Positions 34,069-43,264 of a DNA stretch of 64,000 bases are shown here, one piece after another (the stretch's first letter is position 1; the number at the start of each line of letters is the position of its first letter). The stretch comes from Guptibacillus hwajinpoensis (GTDB lineage Bacteria; Bacillota; Bacilli; Bacillales; Guptibacillaceae), in NCBI RefSeq assembly GCF_005144865.1, contig NZ_SWFM01000003.1, positions 310,001 through 374,000 on the forward strand, read 5' to 3'. Both the position numbers and the translations under genes were made by a program. The notes beneath the pieces are model-generated. The model was given only the letters and a program-made list of their open reading frames with translations. It was not told the origin of the DNA and did not search any database.

Positions 34069-34764
34069 CTAAGCCTCAATAAATTTCTTTAGAGCATTAG
34101 AGTTTGGATGACGAAACAATTCACTCGTTTCGCCTTGTTCTTCCAAACGCCCTTCATTCATAAACAAGGTATAGCTCCCCAACCGTTCCGCCTGTTTCAA
34201 ATCATGAGTAATCATAAGAATGGTCTTCCCCTCTTCATCAACGAGCCTATGTAATAACTTTTCCATCCACTCGACTGTACGCATATCCAACGCACTTGTC
34301 ACCTCATCAAGCAATAGCACTTCAGGATCATTCGCGAGCGTTCTAGCAAAGGCCACTCTTTGCTGTTCACCACCCGACAAATGACTAACATCTTTCGTTA
34401 AAATATCAACAGGCAGCTGCACTTTCTCAAGTAGTTCAGATCCCATTTTCTTACTCCATTGCTTTTTAAGACGAGGACCGAATTTCAAATTATCTTCTAC
34501 TGTGCCATCAAATAAATGGGCTTGTTGAAAAACCATACCTATATCGCGCCTTAATTCACTAATTGGATACTGGTCGATTTTCTTACTCTTGATATAAATT
34601 TCTCCCTCATCAGGATCTTCTAGTCTATTTAGTAACATTAATAAACTGCTCTTACCAGAACCTGATGGACCAATGATAGTGGTTAGTGTTCCTTCCATCA
34701 ATTCGAAATGAACATCATCCACTCGTTCATTTTTCACATTTCTTGCTTCAATTATTGTTTTCAT
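34069..34764 (-). CDS. fetA: ABC transporter ATP-binding protein, FetA family
   Basis: This is the 231-residue ATPase partner of the FetB-type permease. Walker A is GPSGSGKSSLL, Q-loop GMVFQQAHLFDG, signature HLSGGEQQRVAFAR, Walker B VLLLDEVTSALD, and the switch His LMITHDLKQAERL. It is the first gene of the operon. The 220 bases upstream contain the thiD terminator and no recognised Fur or other metal box. Confidence 0.9.
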   Translation of the reverse strand: MKTIIEARNVKNERVDDVHFELMEGTLTTIIGPSGSGKSSLLMLLNRLEDPDEGEIYIKSKKIDQYPISELRRDIGMVFQQAHLFDGTVEDNLKFGPRLKKQWSKKMGSELLEKVQLPVDILTKDVSHLSGGEQQRVAFARTLANDPEVLLLDEVTSALDMRTVEWMEKLLHRLVDEEGKTILMITHDLKQAERLGSYTLFMNEGRLEEQGETSELFRHPNSNALKKFIEA

Positions 34765-34955
34765 TGGACAACCTTTCTATAAAATAGGTTTCTCTTATCG
34801 TTTATATCATATTATGTTTCTATTCACCATTCTAAATGGTTTTAAAATCAACACTTACACCTTACCTTTTCAAAGTTCACCTTCCGCTCAAACCAGTTAA
34901 GTGTGAGTTTTTATAGAAAACTTCTTTCAAAAGTACAATCCATTACAAAATAGGA

Positions 34956-34985
34956 TTTAAAAAACCCTGCAATGAATGCAGGGTT
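34956..34985 (-). terminator. Terminator of the thiamine operon
   Basis: AACCCTGC / GCAGGGTT (34963-34970 and 34978-34985) with a seven-base loop and a following TTTTTTAAA on the minus strand. The thiD stop codon overlaps the first arm. Confidence 0.9.
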
Positions 34986-35796
34986 ATCGTTCAATTGCTG
35001 TAGCCACAAAATGGCGATAGGCTGAGTGGTTTGTAGGACCTATTCCTTTTCCAATAGGTAGAGAATGTGTAATCGCCGCAGTGATGAAATCTTTTGCAAT
35101 TGAAACAGCTTCTGGCACCGTTTTACCTTTTGCAAGTTCTGCTGCGATACATGCTGAATACGTACAGCCAGTCCCATGTGTATGCTTCGTATCAATTCGA
35201 TTAGATTCGAAATGATGAAATCGATTATTGATATACAGCACATCAATAGAAGTAGCGCCTTCCATATGACCGCCTTTTATTAAAACAGCTTCCGCTCCAC
35301 TTCGATGTAACGCTTTAGCTGCTTGTTCCATTTCGCCAATCGACGTAATTGGCTGACCATTTAGTAGCTCAGATGCCTCCGGAAGGTTAGGAGTAATAAC
35401 TTTCCCCAGTGGGATTAACTCTTCCTTTAAAGCAAGAATGGCTTCTTTTCGAAGAAGAGATGCTCCACCTTTTGCAACCATAACAGGATCAATTACTAAA
35501 TTAGGCACTTGATACTCTCTTATTTTCTCTGCCACAGTAAGAATTATTTCTTTTGAGAAAAGCATGCCTGTTTTCACTGAATCCGTTCCTATATCTGAAA
35601 GCACTGCATCAAGTTGGGAACGAACTGCCTCTACTGTTTGAGGGTATACTTTGTGGACGCCAAGCGTATTTTGTGCTGTTATAGCTGTAATAACACTTGT
35701 ACCAAATACATCTCGCTCTTGAAATGTCTTTAAATCCGCCTGAATCCCAGCGCCCCCCCCACTATCTGAACCCGCTATCGTTAATGTTTTTCTCAT
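34984..35796 (-). CDS. thiD: Hydroxymethylpyrimidine / phosphomethylpyrimidine kinase
   Basis: ThiD phosphorylates hydroxymethylpyrimidine twice to HMP diphosphate for thiamine synthesis. The 270 residues of ribokinase fold show LTIAGSDSGGGAGIQADLKTF at the N-terminus, DPVMVAKGG, and the anion hole/catalytic THGTGCTYSACIAAELAKG. The ATG at 35796 lies six bases after GGGAGGG. The ATG at 35802 touches it. It is the last gene of the TPP-regulated operon. Some paralogues phosphorylate pyridoxal instead, but the operon context favours ThiD. Confidence 0.94.
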   Translation of the reverse strand: MRKTLTIAGSDSGGGAGIQADLKTFQERDVFGTSVITAITAQNTLGVHKVYPQTVEAVRSQLDAVLSDIGTDSVKTGMLFSKEIILTVAEKIREYQVPNLVIDPVMVAKGGASLLRKEAILALKEELIPLGKVITPNLPEASELLNGQPITSIGEMEQAAKALHRSGAEAVLIKGGHMEGATSIDVLYINNRFHHFESNRIDTKHTHGTGCTYSACIAAELAKGKTVPEAVSIAKDFITAAITHSLPIGKGIGPTNHSAYRHFVATAIER

Positions 35797-35811
35797 TTCC
35801 ATCCCTCCCTA

Positions 35812-36906
35812 TTAAGTAAGCTGAAAACGTTCTGGTCGAAAATCGTCTATCGCTAATTCCTGTGCTTTTCCTTCAATTTCATCTGCAATAATCTTTGCTG
35901 TAACAGGACTAAGCAAAATACCATTTCGATAGTGTCCTGTTGCTAGAATAATCTTTGGATTATGCTGCAACCTCCCAATAAGAGGGAACCCGTCTTGTGT
36001 TGCAGGTCTCAAACCGGCCCATGTATGAAATGGTGTTTCCTTAATTAGCTTTGGAACTATTTTCTTGCTCCACTTCTCAAGACGACCAATTCCATGTGCA
36101 GTAATATCTGTATTAAATCCCGCAATATCTTCAGAAGCACCTGCCACCAATGATCCGTTTTCTTTTGCAACAAGATAACCCTGACTTGTAAAAATGATGT
36201 GCTGAAGCGAAGGGCCTTCATAAGCACAAATTTGCCCTCTGATTGGGTATACAGGCAAAGAACAACCAAGCTTCTCTTCCCAGTTCATTGTCCAGGCCCC
36301 AGTTGCAATAACTGTATAATCAGCTTCTATTTCATAATGCTCAGCTAAGACTACGTTATCGTCTCCAAGCGTCGCTTCTCCCGCATGTTCAATTACTCGA
36401 ACACCTGTATTTCGACAAGCTTGAAGTAGAGCTGAAACGTAATCAGGTGCATAGATATGTGATTCCTCTGGACACCATAGACCAGCTACAATTTCTTGAG
36501 ATAACTCCGGTTCTTTTTCTCTGATATCGTTGCCACTCAGAAGATATGATTCAACTCCGAATTTCTCCTGCCAGGCTTTCTTTGTTTCAAGCGATAGACG
36601 ATCGGCTTCATGAAAAATACAATAAAGACTTCCACTTTCGTTATATTCAAAGTCCACCTGTGCAGCCAGTTTAATTTCATTCTGCCATGCAGGAAATAAC
36701 TGAAGACTTCGCTGACACAGTCTAAAAAAGTCATCGGGATCTTCTTCAATCTCAGAATAAGGAGCGAGCATACCTGCAGCGGCTCCTGAAGCCTGTCCTC
36801 CACATTCCTCTGCTTCAACAATGGTCATGTCATGCCCTCTTTTCTGGCACTCATATGCAATTGATAGTCCAATAACCCCTCCACCTACGATCGTTATCCT
36901 TGCCAT
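35812..36906 (-). CDS. thiO: Glycine oxidase ThiO
   Basis: ThiO is an FAD enzyme that oxidises glycine to iminoglycine for thiazole assembly. It has 364 residues, with the dinucleotide-binding GGGVIGLSIAYECQKRG at 7-23, ASGAAAGMLAPYSE and the C-terminal GLRPATQDGFPLIGRL and ATGHYRNGILLSP. It lies between thiG and thiD. With ThiS, ThiG and ThiO in one operon this is the aerobic Bacillus-type thiazole pathway, as opposed to ThiH. Confidence 0.95.
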   Translation of the reverse strand: MARITIVGGGVIGLSIAYECQKRGHDMTIVEAEECGGQASGAAAGMLAPYSEIEEDPDDFFRLCQRSLQLFPAWQNEIKLAAQVDFEYNESGSLYCIFHEADRLSLETKKAWQEKFGVESYLLSGNDIREKEPELSQEIVAGLWCPEESHIYAPDYVSALLQACRNTGVRVIEHAGEATLGDDNVVLAEHYEIEADYTVIATGAWTMNWEEKLGCSLPVYPIRGQICAYEGPSLQHIIFTSQGYLVAKENGSLVAGASEDIAGFNTDITAHGIGRLEKWSKKIVPKLIKETPFHTWAGLRPATQDGFPLIGRLQHNPKIILATGHYRNGILLSPVTAKIIADEIEGKAQELAIDDFRPERFQLT

Positions 36907-36927
36907 ATAAGCCTCCCTCTTGCCTTT

Positions 36928-37689
36928 TTAAAGAATTGGACTGCTTGCGGTTGCATATTTTTTCTTTGGAATCCTGCCAGCTAAATAAGATAATCTTCCC
37001 GCATTAATGGCATGCTTAACAGCTTCAGCCATCTTTACTGGATTTCTTGCTTTTGCAATTGCAGTGTTAAGAAGAACGCCTTCTGCCCCGAGTTCCATCG
37101 CTTTCGTCACATCTGAGGCGCTTCCAAGTCCTGCATCTACGATAACAGGAACATTAAGCTGTTCCGTGATCCTTTCAATGTTATAGGGATTTAATATTCC
37201 GAGTCCTGTACCAATTGGTGAACCACCTGGCATAACTGCCGCCGCTCCAGCCTCCTGAAGTCTGTAGCAAAGTCCTGGATCATCTGACGTATACGGAAGA
37301 ACGATAAACCCTTCTTGAGCAAGAACCTCTGTCGCCTTTAAGGTTTCAATAGGATCTGGCATAAGCGTTTTCTCATTATCACTAATCTCAATTTTAATCC
37401 AATTACTTAATCCAGATGCTTTTGCTAAGCGCGCAATCCGGATCGCTTCCTTTGCCGTTGTTGCACCAGAGGTATTAGGTAAATAACGAAATGACTTGCC
37501 TTCAATATGTTGAAGGATAGCATCTTCACTAGAATCACTTAAATTCACCCTTCTAATTGCGAAAGTAAGAACTTCTGCTTCAGATGCTTCTATTGCTTGA
37601 TTCTGAACATATGGATTGGGATACCTTCCTGTTCCTAGAAAAAGACGTGATGATAACTGTATACCAGCAATCGTTAGCTTATCTTCCAT
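36928..37689 (-). CDS. thiG: Thiazole synthase ThiG
   Basis: ThiG forms the thiazole phosphate from DXP, iminoglycine and the ThiS thiocarboxylate. The 253-residue TIM barrel shows [42 protein letters not shown] and [29 protein letters not shown]. The ATG at 37689 has GGAGGGTG upstream. A GTG at 37698 overlapping the thiS stop is possible but less well spaced. It acts in complex with ThiS encoded just upstream. Confidence 0.96.
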   Translation of the reverse strand: MEDKLTIAGIQLSSRLFLGTGRYPNPYVQNQAIEASEAEVLTFAIRRVNLSDSSEDAILQHIEGKSFRYLPNTSGATTAKEAIRIARLAKASGLSNWIKIEISDNEKTLMPDPIETLKATEVLAQEGFIVLPYTSDDPGLCYRLQEAGAAAVMPGGSPIGTGLGILNPYNIERITEQLNVPVIVDAGLGSASDVTKAMELGAEGVLLNTAIAKARNPVKMAEAVKHAINAGRLSYLAGRIPKKKYATASSPIL

Positions 37690-37694
37690 GTATT

Positions 37695-37892
37695 TCACCC
37701 TCCCCCAACAAAATGAACTAGCTCAATTGTCATACCATCCTCGACTTTTGTATTCAGCCATTTAGATCGATCTATGATCTTCCCATCTATTTCTGTCACA
37801 ACTAATCCTTCTTGGAGCCCAAAATATGTAACAACTTCTTTTAATGTTGTTACATCAAGATGATACGTTTCTCCATTTATTAAAAGATTCAT
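37695..37892 (-). CDS. thiS: Sulfur carrier protein ThiS
   Basis: This is a 65-residue ubiquitin-like sulfur carrier ending in VHFVGGG, the Gly-Gly tail that is adenylated and thiocarboxylated. The residues [12 protein letters not shown] and [11 protein letters not shown] are typical. Its start overlaps the thiE stop and its stop overlaps a potential thiG start. No thiF lies in this operon. The adenylating enzyme is probably the MoeB/ThiF-type protein at 51079-52098 or another copy outside the window. Confidence 0.93.
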   Translation of the reverse strand: MNLLINGETYHLDVTTLKEVVTYFGLQEGLVVTEIDGKIIDRSKWLNTKVEDGMTIELVHFVGGG

Positions 37893-38524
37893 GACTGATT
37901 CACCCTTTTTTCAATCTTCTGGACGAACAGTTCGCACGTTCCTTTAACATCAACACTCCCAACCACTTCACTAATTACACAGATGCGATTCGCTCCAGCA
38001 CTCACGACTTCATCTACGTTATGCAGTTTAATTCCACCTATTGCAACAAATGGTATGCTGATTTCTGAAACAACTTCTTTAAGATAAGATGTTGTGACAG
38101 GATCGACTACATCGCTCTTACTTTTAGTAGAGAATATTGGCCCAGCCCCTATATAATCTGCTCCACCTCGCTCAGCCTCTCGAGCTTCTTCAATGCGATG
38201 AGTAGAAAGGCCAATTATTTTATCCTTACCTACAATTTCTCTTGCAAGGTTTAGCGGCATGTCATCCTGACCAAGATGAATGCCATCTGCATCAACTGCA
38301 ATTGCAATATCAATATGGTCATTCACAATAAAAGGAATATTATATTTTCTTGTTAACTCTCTGAGTCTCATTGCTTTGTCTAGTACGATCCGTTTGGAAT
38401 TCGTCTTATCACGTAACTGAATTAAATCTGCTCCACCTTGAATGGCTTCCTCCATCACCTCTACTACATCACGTGTGGGATGAAATTCTTCCCCTGTAAT
38501 AACATACAATTGAAAATCTTTCAT
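37889..38524 (-). CDS. thiE: Thiamine phosphate synthase
   Basis: ThiE joins HMP diphosphate and thiazole phosphate into thiamine phosphate. The 211-residue TIM barrel shows GGADLIQLRDK, PFIVNDHIDIAIAVDADGIHLGQDD (diphosphate-metal site), GADYIGAGPIFSTKSKSD and VAIGGIKLHNVDEV. These residues favour ThiE over the related tautomerase TenI, which lacks the NDxxD/HLGQ pattern. The ATG at 38524 follows GAGGAGGG. An open extension to 38602 overlaps the riboswitch terminator and was rejected. It is the first gene of the operon. Confidence 0.93.
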   Translation of the reverse strand: MKDFQLYVITGEEFHPTRDVVEVMEEAIQGGADLIQLRDKTNSKRIVLDKAMRLRELTRKYNIPFIVNDHIDIAIAVDADGIHLGQDDMPLNLAREIVGKDKIIGLSTHRIEEAREAERGGADYIGAGPIFSTKSKSDVVDPVTTSYLKEVVSEISIPFVAIGGIKLHNVDEVVSAGANRICVISEVVGSVDVKGTCELFVQKIEKRVNQS

Positions 38525-38584
38525 AGGTACCCTCCTCGAAGATAATAAAATAGTGAGTTCATTCATGAAAAATACTTCAATAAC

Positions 38585-38614
38585 TAAAAAAACCCATTCC
38601 ACGTATGGAATGGG
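38585..38614 (-). terminator. TPP riboswitch-controlled terminator
   Basis: CCCATTCCA / TGGAATGGG (38593-38601 and 38606-38614, four-base loop) with seven T following on the minus strand. It stands between the aptamer and thiE, so TPP binding should cause premature termination. Confidence 0.92.
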
Positions 38615-38631
38615 GTAGTATAATAACCGCT

Positions 38632-38733
38632 ACCGACTTCCCTACGCTGGTACAAACCAGATCAGGTTCAAGGGTAAAGGAAATAACGGTTTCCTTTTCT
38701 CAGCCTCTCCAATTTGAAGGCACCCCTAGTCTT
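38632..38733 (-). promoter_or_regulatory. TPP riboswitch (THI element) of the thi operon
   Basis: The minus strand carries the canonical parts in order: GGGGTGCC, GGCTGAGA, ACCCTTGAACCTGATCTGGT and TACCAGCGTAGGGAA. The stem between the two halves is extended (AAGGAAACCGTTATTTCCTTT). It is followed by the terminator and thiE, the arrangement for transcription attenuation by thiamine diphosphate. Confidence 0.96.
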
Positions 38734-38792
38734 AAACATTATGAAATTAGTTTTATTATTACAAAAAATAGCCTAAAATACAAGCAATGCTC

Positions 38793-39980
38793 TTACATGT
38801 ATAAAGAAGAAAGAAATATCCCAATCGTATCCTGATATATTTTACTAAATTGTGAAAGGGGAAGAGGACTTTCGCCTTTCCCAATCTCTACTGTAAAACC
38901 TGGCTTTCGAAATTCTTTAATAAACCAATCTTTATAACCCGCATAACTATCAACATAGCGGACGCCGGTGTATCCACTTAGGCGCGAATATTCCGTAACA
39001 AGTCTTTCTGACTCAGGTGGTTCCATTCCCTCATATCCCCAATAAATGACTTCACCTTGGGAATGAAATGCGAGAGCACGATCAAACTTCTTTCGTCTTG
39101 ACAAATCTGCCATGGCAATCGCTTCTGGTTCAGTTAGAGGGGCTTTTCCCGGGTAATTTCTTGGAGATGGTTTAGTTGGCTTCCGCTGTGCTTCTACTTC
39201 CCATTTAGCAGGATATTGATTATTTAAATCTACGCCTCGAACGTTTGCTTTCCATCGATTAAATTGATCACTTCCATTATTGATATCTTCTACCAGCGTC
39301 CGATAAGGCTCTTCCTCAGGTAAGCCATTAATGACAATATTGACCCCATCCGGATTGACCATTGGTACAAGTGACAATGATGTAGACTCATAAAGCGGTG
39401 GAAGTGATACGCCACTTAACATTTGGCTATTTGTGAGTTCGCGAGCATAATCATTTATGAATTTCATCAACAGAGCTGAAGTAAGCCATTCATTGGCATG
39501 AAAGGAAGCATTCATGTGTACCTTCTTTTTTCCATTTCCTAACACTAATTCAGGCAGCGGTTTTCCCATAACCGATTCACCTATCACGCCTTGTTTCATA
39601 AATGGATACACGGCAAGTAGCTTACGGATATCTTTAACTAAGGTATTATAGTCATAACTTTGGATTGGATTAACGAGGGACCATGTAACACGAATAGGGA
39701 TATTTACTTTTTCACCTGGCATTAATGCGAACGGATTGGCATCATTAAGCAAAAGTACACCGTCAAGCGGTGCCTGATACCAACCAGCAATCTTCCACAG
39801 GGTATCACCCTTCTTAATTGTATAGCCCTTCGTCACATATCCTGGAATTTGAATCATTTCACCAATCATGAGCTGATTAGGGTCCTCCAGGTTATTGCTA
39901 TCTAATATAAGCCTGAGTGGTATTTGAAATACACGACTGTATTTCCAAAGGCTGTCCCCACTTTTCACTCTTATTTGCAT
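38793..39980 (-). CDS. yqgT: Gamma-D-glutamyl-L-diamino acid endopeptidase (LysM + M14)
   Basis: This is a 395-residue peptidoglycan peptide hydrolase. Two LysM domains (about residues 2-46 and 52-96: VKSGDSLWKYSR, IKKGDTLWKIAG) are followed by an M14 zinc carboxypeptidase domain. Zinc ligands are visible in NASFHANEW (His, Glu) and LAFHSQGEVIYWG (His), and the catalytic Glu in FTVEIGKGESP. It has no signal peptide, as in endopeptidase I of Lysinibacillus sphaericus. This suggests action in the mother cell or on the spore cortex during sporulation. The ATG at 39980 follows GGGGGG. It matches B. subtilis YqgT by layout and neighbours. Confidence 0.92.
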   Translation of the reverse strand: MQIRVKSGDSLWKYSRVFQIPLRLILDSNNLEDPNQLMIGEMIQIPGYVTKGYTIKKGDTLWKIAGWYQAPLDGVLLLNDANPFALMPGEKVNIPIRVTWSLVNPIQSYDYNTLVKDIRKLLAVYPFMKQGVIGESVMGKPLPELVLGNGKKKVHMNASFHANEWLTSALLMKFINDYARELTNSQMLSGVSLPPLYESTSLSLVPMVNPDGVNIVINGLPEEEPYRTLVEDINNGSDQFNRWKANVRGVDLNNQYPAKWEVEAQRKPTKPSPRNYPGKAPLTEPEAIAMADLSRRKKFDRALAFHSQGEVIYWGYEGMEPPESERLVTEYSRLSGYTGVRYVDSYAGYKDWFIKEFRKPGFTVEIGKGESPLPLSQFSKIYQDTIGIFLSSLYM

Positions 39981-40051
39981 TCTGTATCCCCCCGCAATTA
40001 TTGCCTTCATACTATGATATGAGACCTGTATTTGGGTATATGCGTTGATAC

Positions 40052-40085
40052 AAAAGAAAAACCATACCTTAGAAAGGTATGGTTA
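40052..40085 (-). terminator. Terminator of yqgS
   Basis: AACCATACCTT / AGGTATGGTT (40060-40070 and 40075-40084) with a four-base loop and TTTTTCTTTTG following on the minus strand. Confidence 0.9.
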
Positions 40086-40096
40086 GTAAAGTAAAA

Positions 40097-41968
40097 TTAG
40101 TTGTCTTCTGTCTTAGGTGATTGATCATCATGTTTTCCTAAGAAACGGAGTAAATCGCCGTAAACAATTTTGTCAGAATAGGCTAGATCGGTTTTCGCTT
40201 TTTCCATGTATGGTTCACAGGCAGCTTTATCCGTTTCCTCTCCTGTTTCTTTATCGTAGCAGACGTTATTGGTATACAAATTGTCTTTGGTAATAAAACT
40301 TCCATCTCGAAGGATTGTAAAATTATCCTGTTCCTCTGCAAATAGATCATTACCGAATTTAATCATATCTTTCGTATCAATCCCAAGTAGATGCATGATT
40401 GTTGGTTTTAGATCAATTTGTCCGCTCACTTGCTCCATTACTTTTCCTTCTTGACCAGGAATATGAATAACCAACGGTACTTTCTGAAGCTCTGTTGTTT
40501 CAAACGGAGTAATTTCTTTTCCTAGAAACTCTCCCATTGCTTTATTATGGTTCTGAGAAATCCCGTAATGGTCTCCAAACATAACAAAGATAGAATCCTC
40601 GTAAAGACCTTCTTCTTTCATGCGCTCAAAGAATTTCTTCACTGCTTCATCCTGATACCTAACGGTTGTGAAGAATCGATTAACAGTTCCATCTTCTGAT
40701 GTCCACTCAGGAATATATTCATCCTCTGCTTCGAGTGAGAAAGGAAAATGATTTGTTAGCGTAATGTACTTTGCATAATATGGTTCAGGTAACGTTTCAA
40801 GGTATTTAATTGATTGGTCAAAGAAATACTCGTCTTTTAATCCCCAACCAATTGAATTATCAGGTGTTACTGTAAAATCATTGATATCATAGAACTTATC
40901 GTACTTAAGTGAATCATACATCACATCACGATTCCAGAAACTTTTGTTGTTTGCATGGAATACAGCGTTATAATAGCCGTGTTCACTATAGATTTCTGGA
41001 GAAGCGTTGTATTCATTTCCAGAATGCGTGAAGAATACAGCTCCACTCGGTAGTCCATAAAGAGAGTTCTCAAGAATAAACTCTGAATCAGATGTTTTCC
41101 CCTGTGCTGTTTGATGATAAAAGTTAGGGAAATAATAACTTTCATCAATTAAATCATTTAGGAAAGGTGTAATTTCTTCTCCATCAATTTCTTCATTCAC
41201 TACAAAACTCTGAGTAGACTCTAATGAAACAAGAATGATGTTCTTTCCTTCTGCTTTTCCAAACATTTCAGGATTTGGCTCTACATGGTTGGCTTTCACA
41301 TAGTTCTCAATATCAACTATTTCACTTCCGTCAGCAAATGCTCGCTGTGCTTTCGCTTTCGATTGAAGGACAGCATCGTAAACATGGTAATTGTATGTGC
41401 CAATGTACTTGATTAACATTTCACGATCAAATGTACGCGTTAGAAGCTGCGGACGTTCTGTTTCAGCAAGTCCAACGTTAATTGCAAAGAGTGCTATTGC
41501 ACTTGCAAATACAATTGCAATTTCTTTCTTTTTCACTGCATACACTTTTGTTTTGCGAACGAATAAGTATACAGCTAGAATAACCACATCAAAGAACAAT
41601 AAGAAATCAAAACCGCTTACAAGCTCTGCAATACTGTTACCAAGTTCGCCCATGTTATTTGTTTGGAACAACAATGGAATTGTGATGAAATCTGTAAATT
41701 CTCGATAGTATACTACGTTAGCAAATAGAATAAACGATCCGATAAAATTGATAACTAGTAGGACTCTGTTGCGATATTTTGGTGAGGCGAATAGTGCAAA
41801 ACCGAGGAATAACAAAACAGAACTAATCGGATTAAGGAATAGGATAAACCCTTCCATTTTATTTTCTGGTTCAATGTTAAATGCGAATTCATACACTAGA
41901 TACGTTTTTAACCATAGCATAAAGGCTACGATGAAAAAGAATGAATACTTATTTTGTAGCTTTTTCAT
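40097..41968 (-). CDS. yqgS: LTA synthase family protein YqgS
   Basis: This is a 623-residue membrane phosphoglycerol transferase of the LtaS family. Five N-terminal membrane helices (about residues 8-28, 38-60, 68-90, 118-135 and 150-168) are followed by an extracellular sulfatase-like domain. Motifs are IILVSLESTQSFV, the nucleophile Thr in AQGKTSDSEF, and the metal-binding MFGDHYGISQNHNKAMG. LtaS enzymes transfer glycerol phosphate from phosphatidylglycerol to grow lipoteichoic acid. YqgS is the sporulation/stress paralogue in B. subtilis, and the synteny with yqgT and glcK supports that assignment. A phosphorylated acidic tail (QSPKTEDN) ends the protein. Confidence 0.93.
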   Translation of the reverse strand: MKKLQNKYSFFFIVAFMLWLKTYLVYEFAFNIEPENKMEGFILFLNPISSVLLFLGFALFASPKYRNRVLLVINFIGSFILFANVVYYREFTDFITIPLLFQTNNMGELGNSIAELVSGFDFLLFFDVVILAVYLFVRKTKVYAVKKKEIAIVFASAIALFAINVGLAETERPQLLTRTFDREMLIKYIGTYNYHVYDAVLQSKAKAQRAFADGSEIVDIENYVKANHVEPNPEMFGKAEGKNIILVSLESTQSFVVNEEIDGEEITPFLNDLIDESYYFPNFYHQTAQGKTSDSEFILENSLYGLPSGAVFFTHSGNEYNASPEIYSEHGYYNAVFHANNKSFWNRDVMYDSLKYDKFYDINDFTVTPDNSIGWGLKDEYFFDQSIKYLETLPEPYYAKYITLTNHFPFSLEAEDEYIPEWTSEDGTVNRFFTTVRYQDEAVKKFFERMKEEGLYEDSIFVMFGDHYGISQNHNKAMGEFLGKEITPFETTELQKVPLVIHIPGQEGKVMEQVSGQIDLKPTIMHLLGIDTKDMIKFGNDLFAEEQDNFTILRDGSFITKDNLYTNNVCYDKETGEETDKAACEPYMEKAKTDLAYSDKIVYGDLLRFLGKHDDQSPKTEDN

Positions 41969-42187
41969 ATTTTCTTAGTACCCCCTTAGTTGATTATAAG
42001 GAAAAGCTACCATGTGTTTCTTCGACCATACATAAACGCAATTGTAGTATGTTTAAGAAATTTAATCAACTAACTTTTGTCCTTATTTTTATTATTTCTT
42101 TACTTCTAGATTCTGATTCTGTCTTCCTTGTCCATTACATATAACGAACGAGCCCTGTAAAAAGTTTCATTTGTTTCTCTACTTCAC

Positions 42188-42222
42188 AAAAAAAGAAGCA
42201 GTCAAAATCGATTGACCGCTTC
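42188..42222 (-). terminator. Terminator of glcK
   Basis: GAAGC-GTCAA and TTGAC-GCTTC arms with one mismatch and a six-base loop (42195-42222), followed on the minus strand by seven T. Confidence 0.85.
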
Positions 42223-42262
42223 ATAAACCTTGCTATTATAGGGTTTGAGAGGTGTGTCGGGA

Positions 42263-43234
42263 CTATTTGATCAATTTTGTTTTTACGAGCCACGCGCCGC
42301 CAATAACGCCAGCATCATTACCCAGAGTAGCAATCGCGAAATCGGAACCCTCTTTAACTCGTGGGAGCGCGTATTTCTCAAATTGTTCCCTTAATGGAGT
42401 TAGCAAAGCTTCGCCTGCTTTAGAAACTCCCCCACCAATTACTATTTTAGATGGATTTAATGAATTGGCTAGGTTCGCTATGGCAAGACCGAGGTGGAAT
42501 GTCACATTTTGCACCACATTGATCGCATAATCATCTTGTGATTCTGAAGCTTCAAAAATATCGCGAGAAGTTAACTCATGATTGTCCTGGTATGTAACAT
42601 AAAGCTTACTTTCTTTATGAGATTGGAGATCCTCCATTGCAATGCGAACAATTCCTGTTGCAGACGCTACCGTTTCAAGACAACCCGTTTTACCACAGTT
42701 ACACGATGTTCCTCCCTCAGGAATCGATGTGATGTGACCAATCTCTCCAGCCATCCCATTCGTACCATGAATTATTGTACCATTGGTGATAATTCCCCCA
42801 CCAACACCGGTACCTAGCGTAACGCAAAGTAAATCTCTTGCACAATCACCTGCACCGCGCCACATTTCACCGAGTGCAGCTATATTTGCATCATTATCAA
42901 TAATCACAGGAAGCCCAGTTTCTAGCTCCAACTTATCTTTTAATGGAAAATCCCTCCACCCTATATTAACTGCGTGGTAGATAAACCCTGTTTCCATTTC
43001 AATAAACCCAGGTGCACCCATTCCAATTCCAGCAAAATGATCTTTTTTAACACCGATCTCTTCTATTTTATCGTCAATCGCGCGAGCAATATGCATCGTA
43101 ATATGACGACCTTCTTCCGATTTATCTGTTGGTATTTCCCATTTGTGTTGAATTTCACCATAATAATTTAGGAAGGCAAGTTTAATTGTCGTTCCACCTA
43201 AATCAACACCAATTAACCACTTCTCATCTCTCAT
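42263..43234 (-). CDS. glcK: Glucokinase (ROK family)
   Basis: GlcK phosphorylates glucose to glucose 6-phosphate with ATP in the cytosol. The 323 residues show the ROK ATP loop [14 protein letters not shown], the catalytic Asp in [15 protein letters not shown], and the ROK signature with zinc ligands [24 protein letters not shown]. The ATG at 43234 lies six bases after AAGGGTGG. An ATG at 43240 is too close. In B. subtilis glcK follows yqgQ; here a nitroreductase gene stands between them. Confidence 0.95.
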   Translation of the reverse strand: MRDEKWLIGVDLGGTTIKLAFLNYYGEIQHKWEIPTDKSEEGRHITMHIARAIDDKIEEIGVKKDHFAGIGMGAPGFIEMETGFIYHAVNIGWRDFPLKDKLELETGLPVIIDNDANIAALGEMWRGAGDCARDLLCVTLGTGVGGGIITNGTIIHGTNGMAGEIGHITSIPEGGTSCNCGKTGCLETVASATGIVRIAMEDLQSHKESKLYVTYQDNHELTSRDIFEASESQDDYAINVVQNVTFHLGLAIANLANSLNPSKIVIGGGVSKAGEALLTPLREQFEKYALPRVKEGSDFAIATLGNDAGVIGGAWLVKTKLIK

Positions 43235-43264
43235 CTTCATCCACCCTTTTTAACAGTATTATCA

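Noticed and set aside
34765..34955. Fur box upstream of fetA
   Set aside because: The AT-rich stretch contains no convincing TGATAAT-type inverted repeat.
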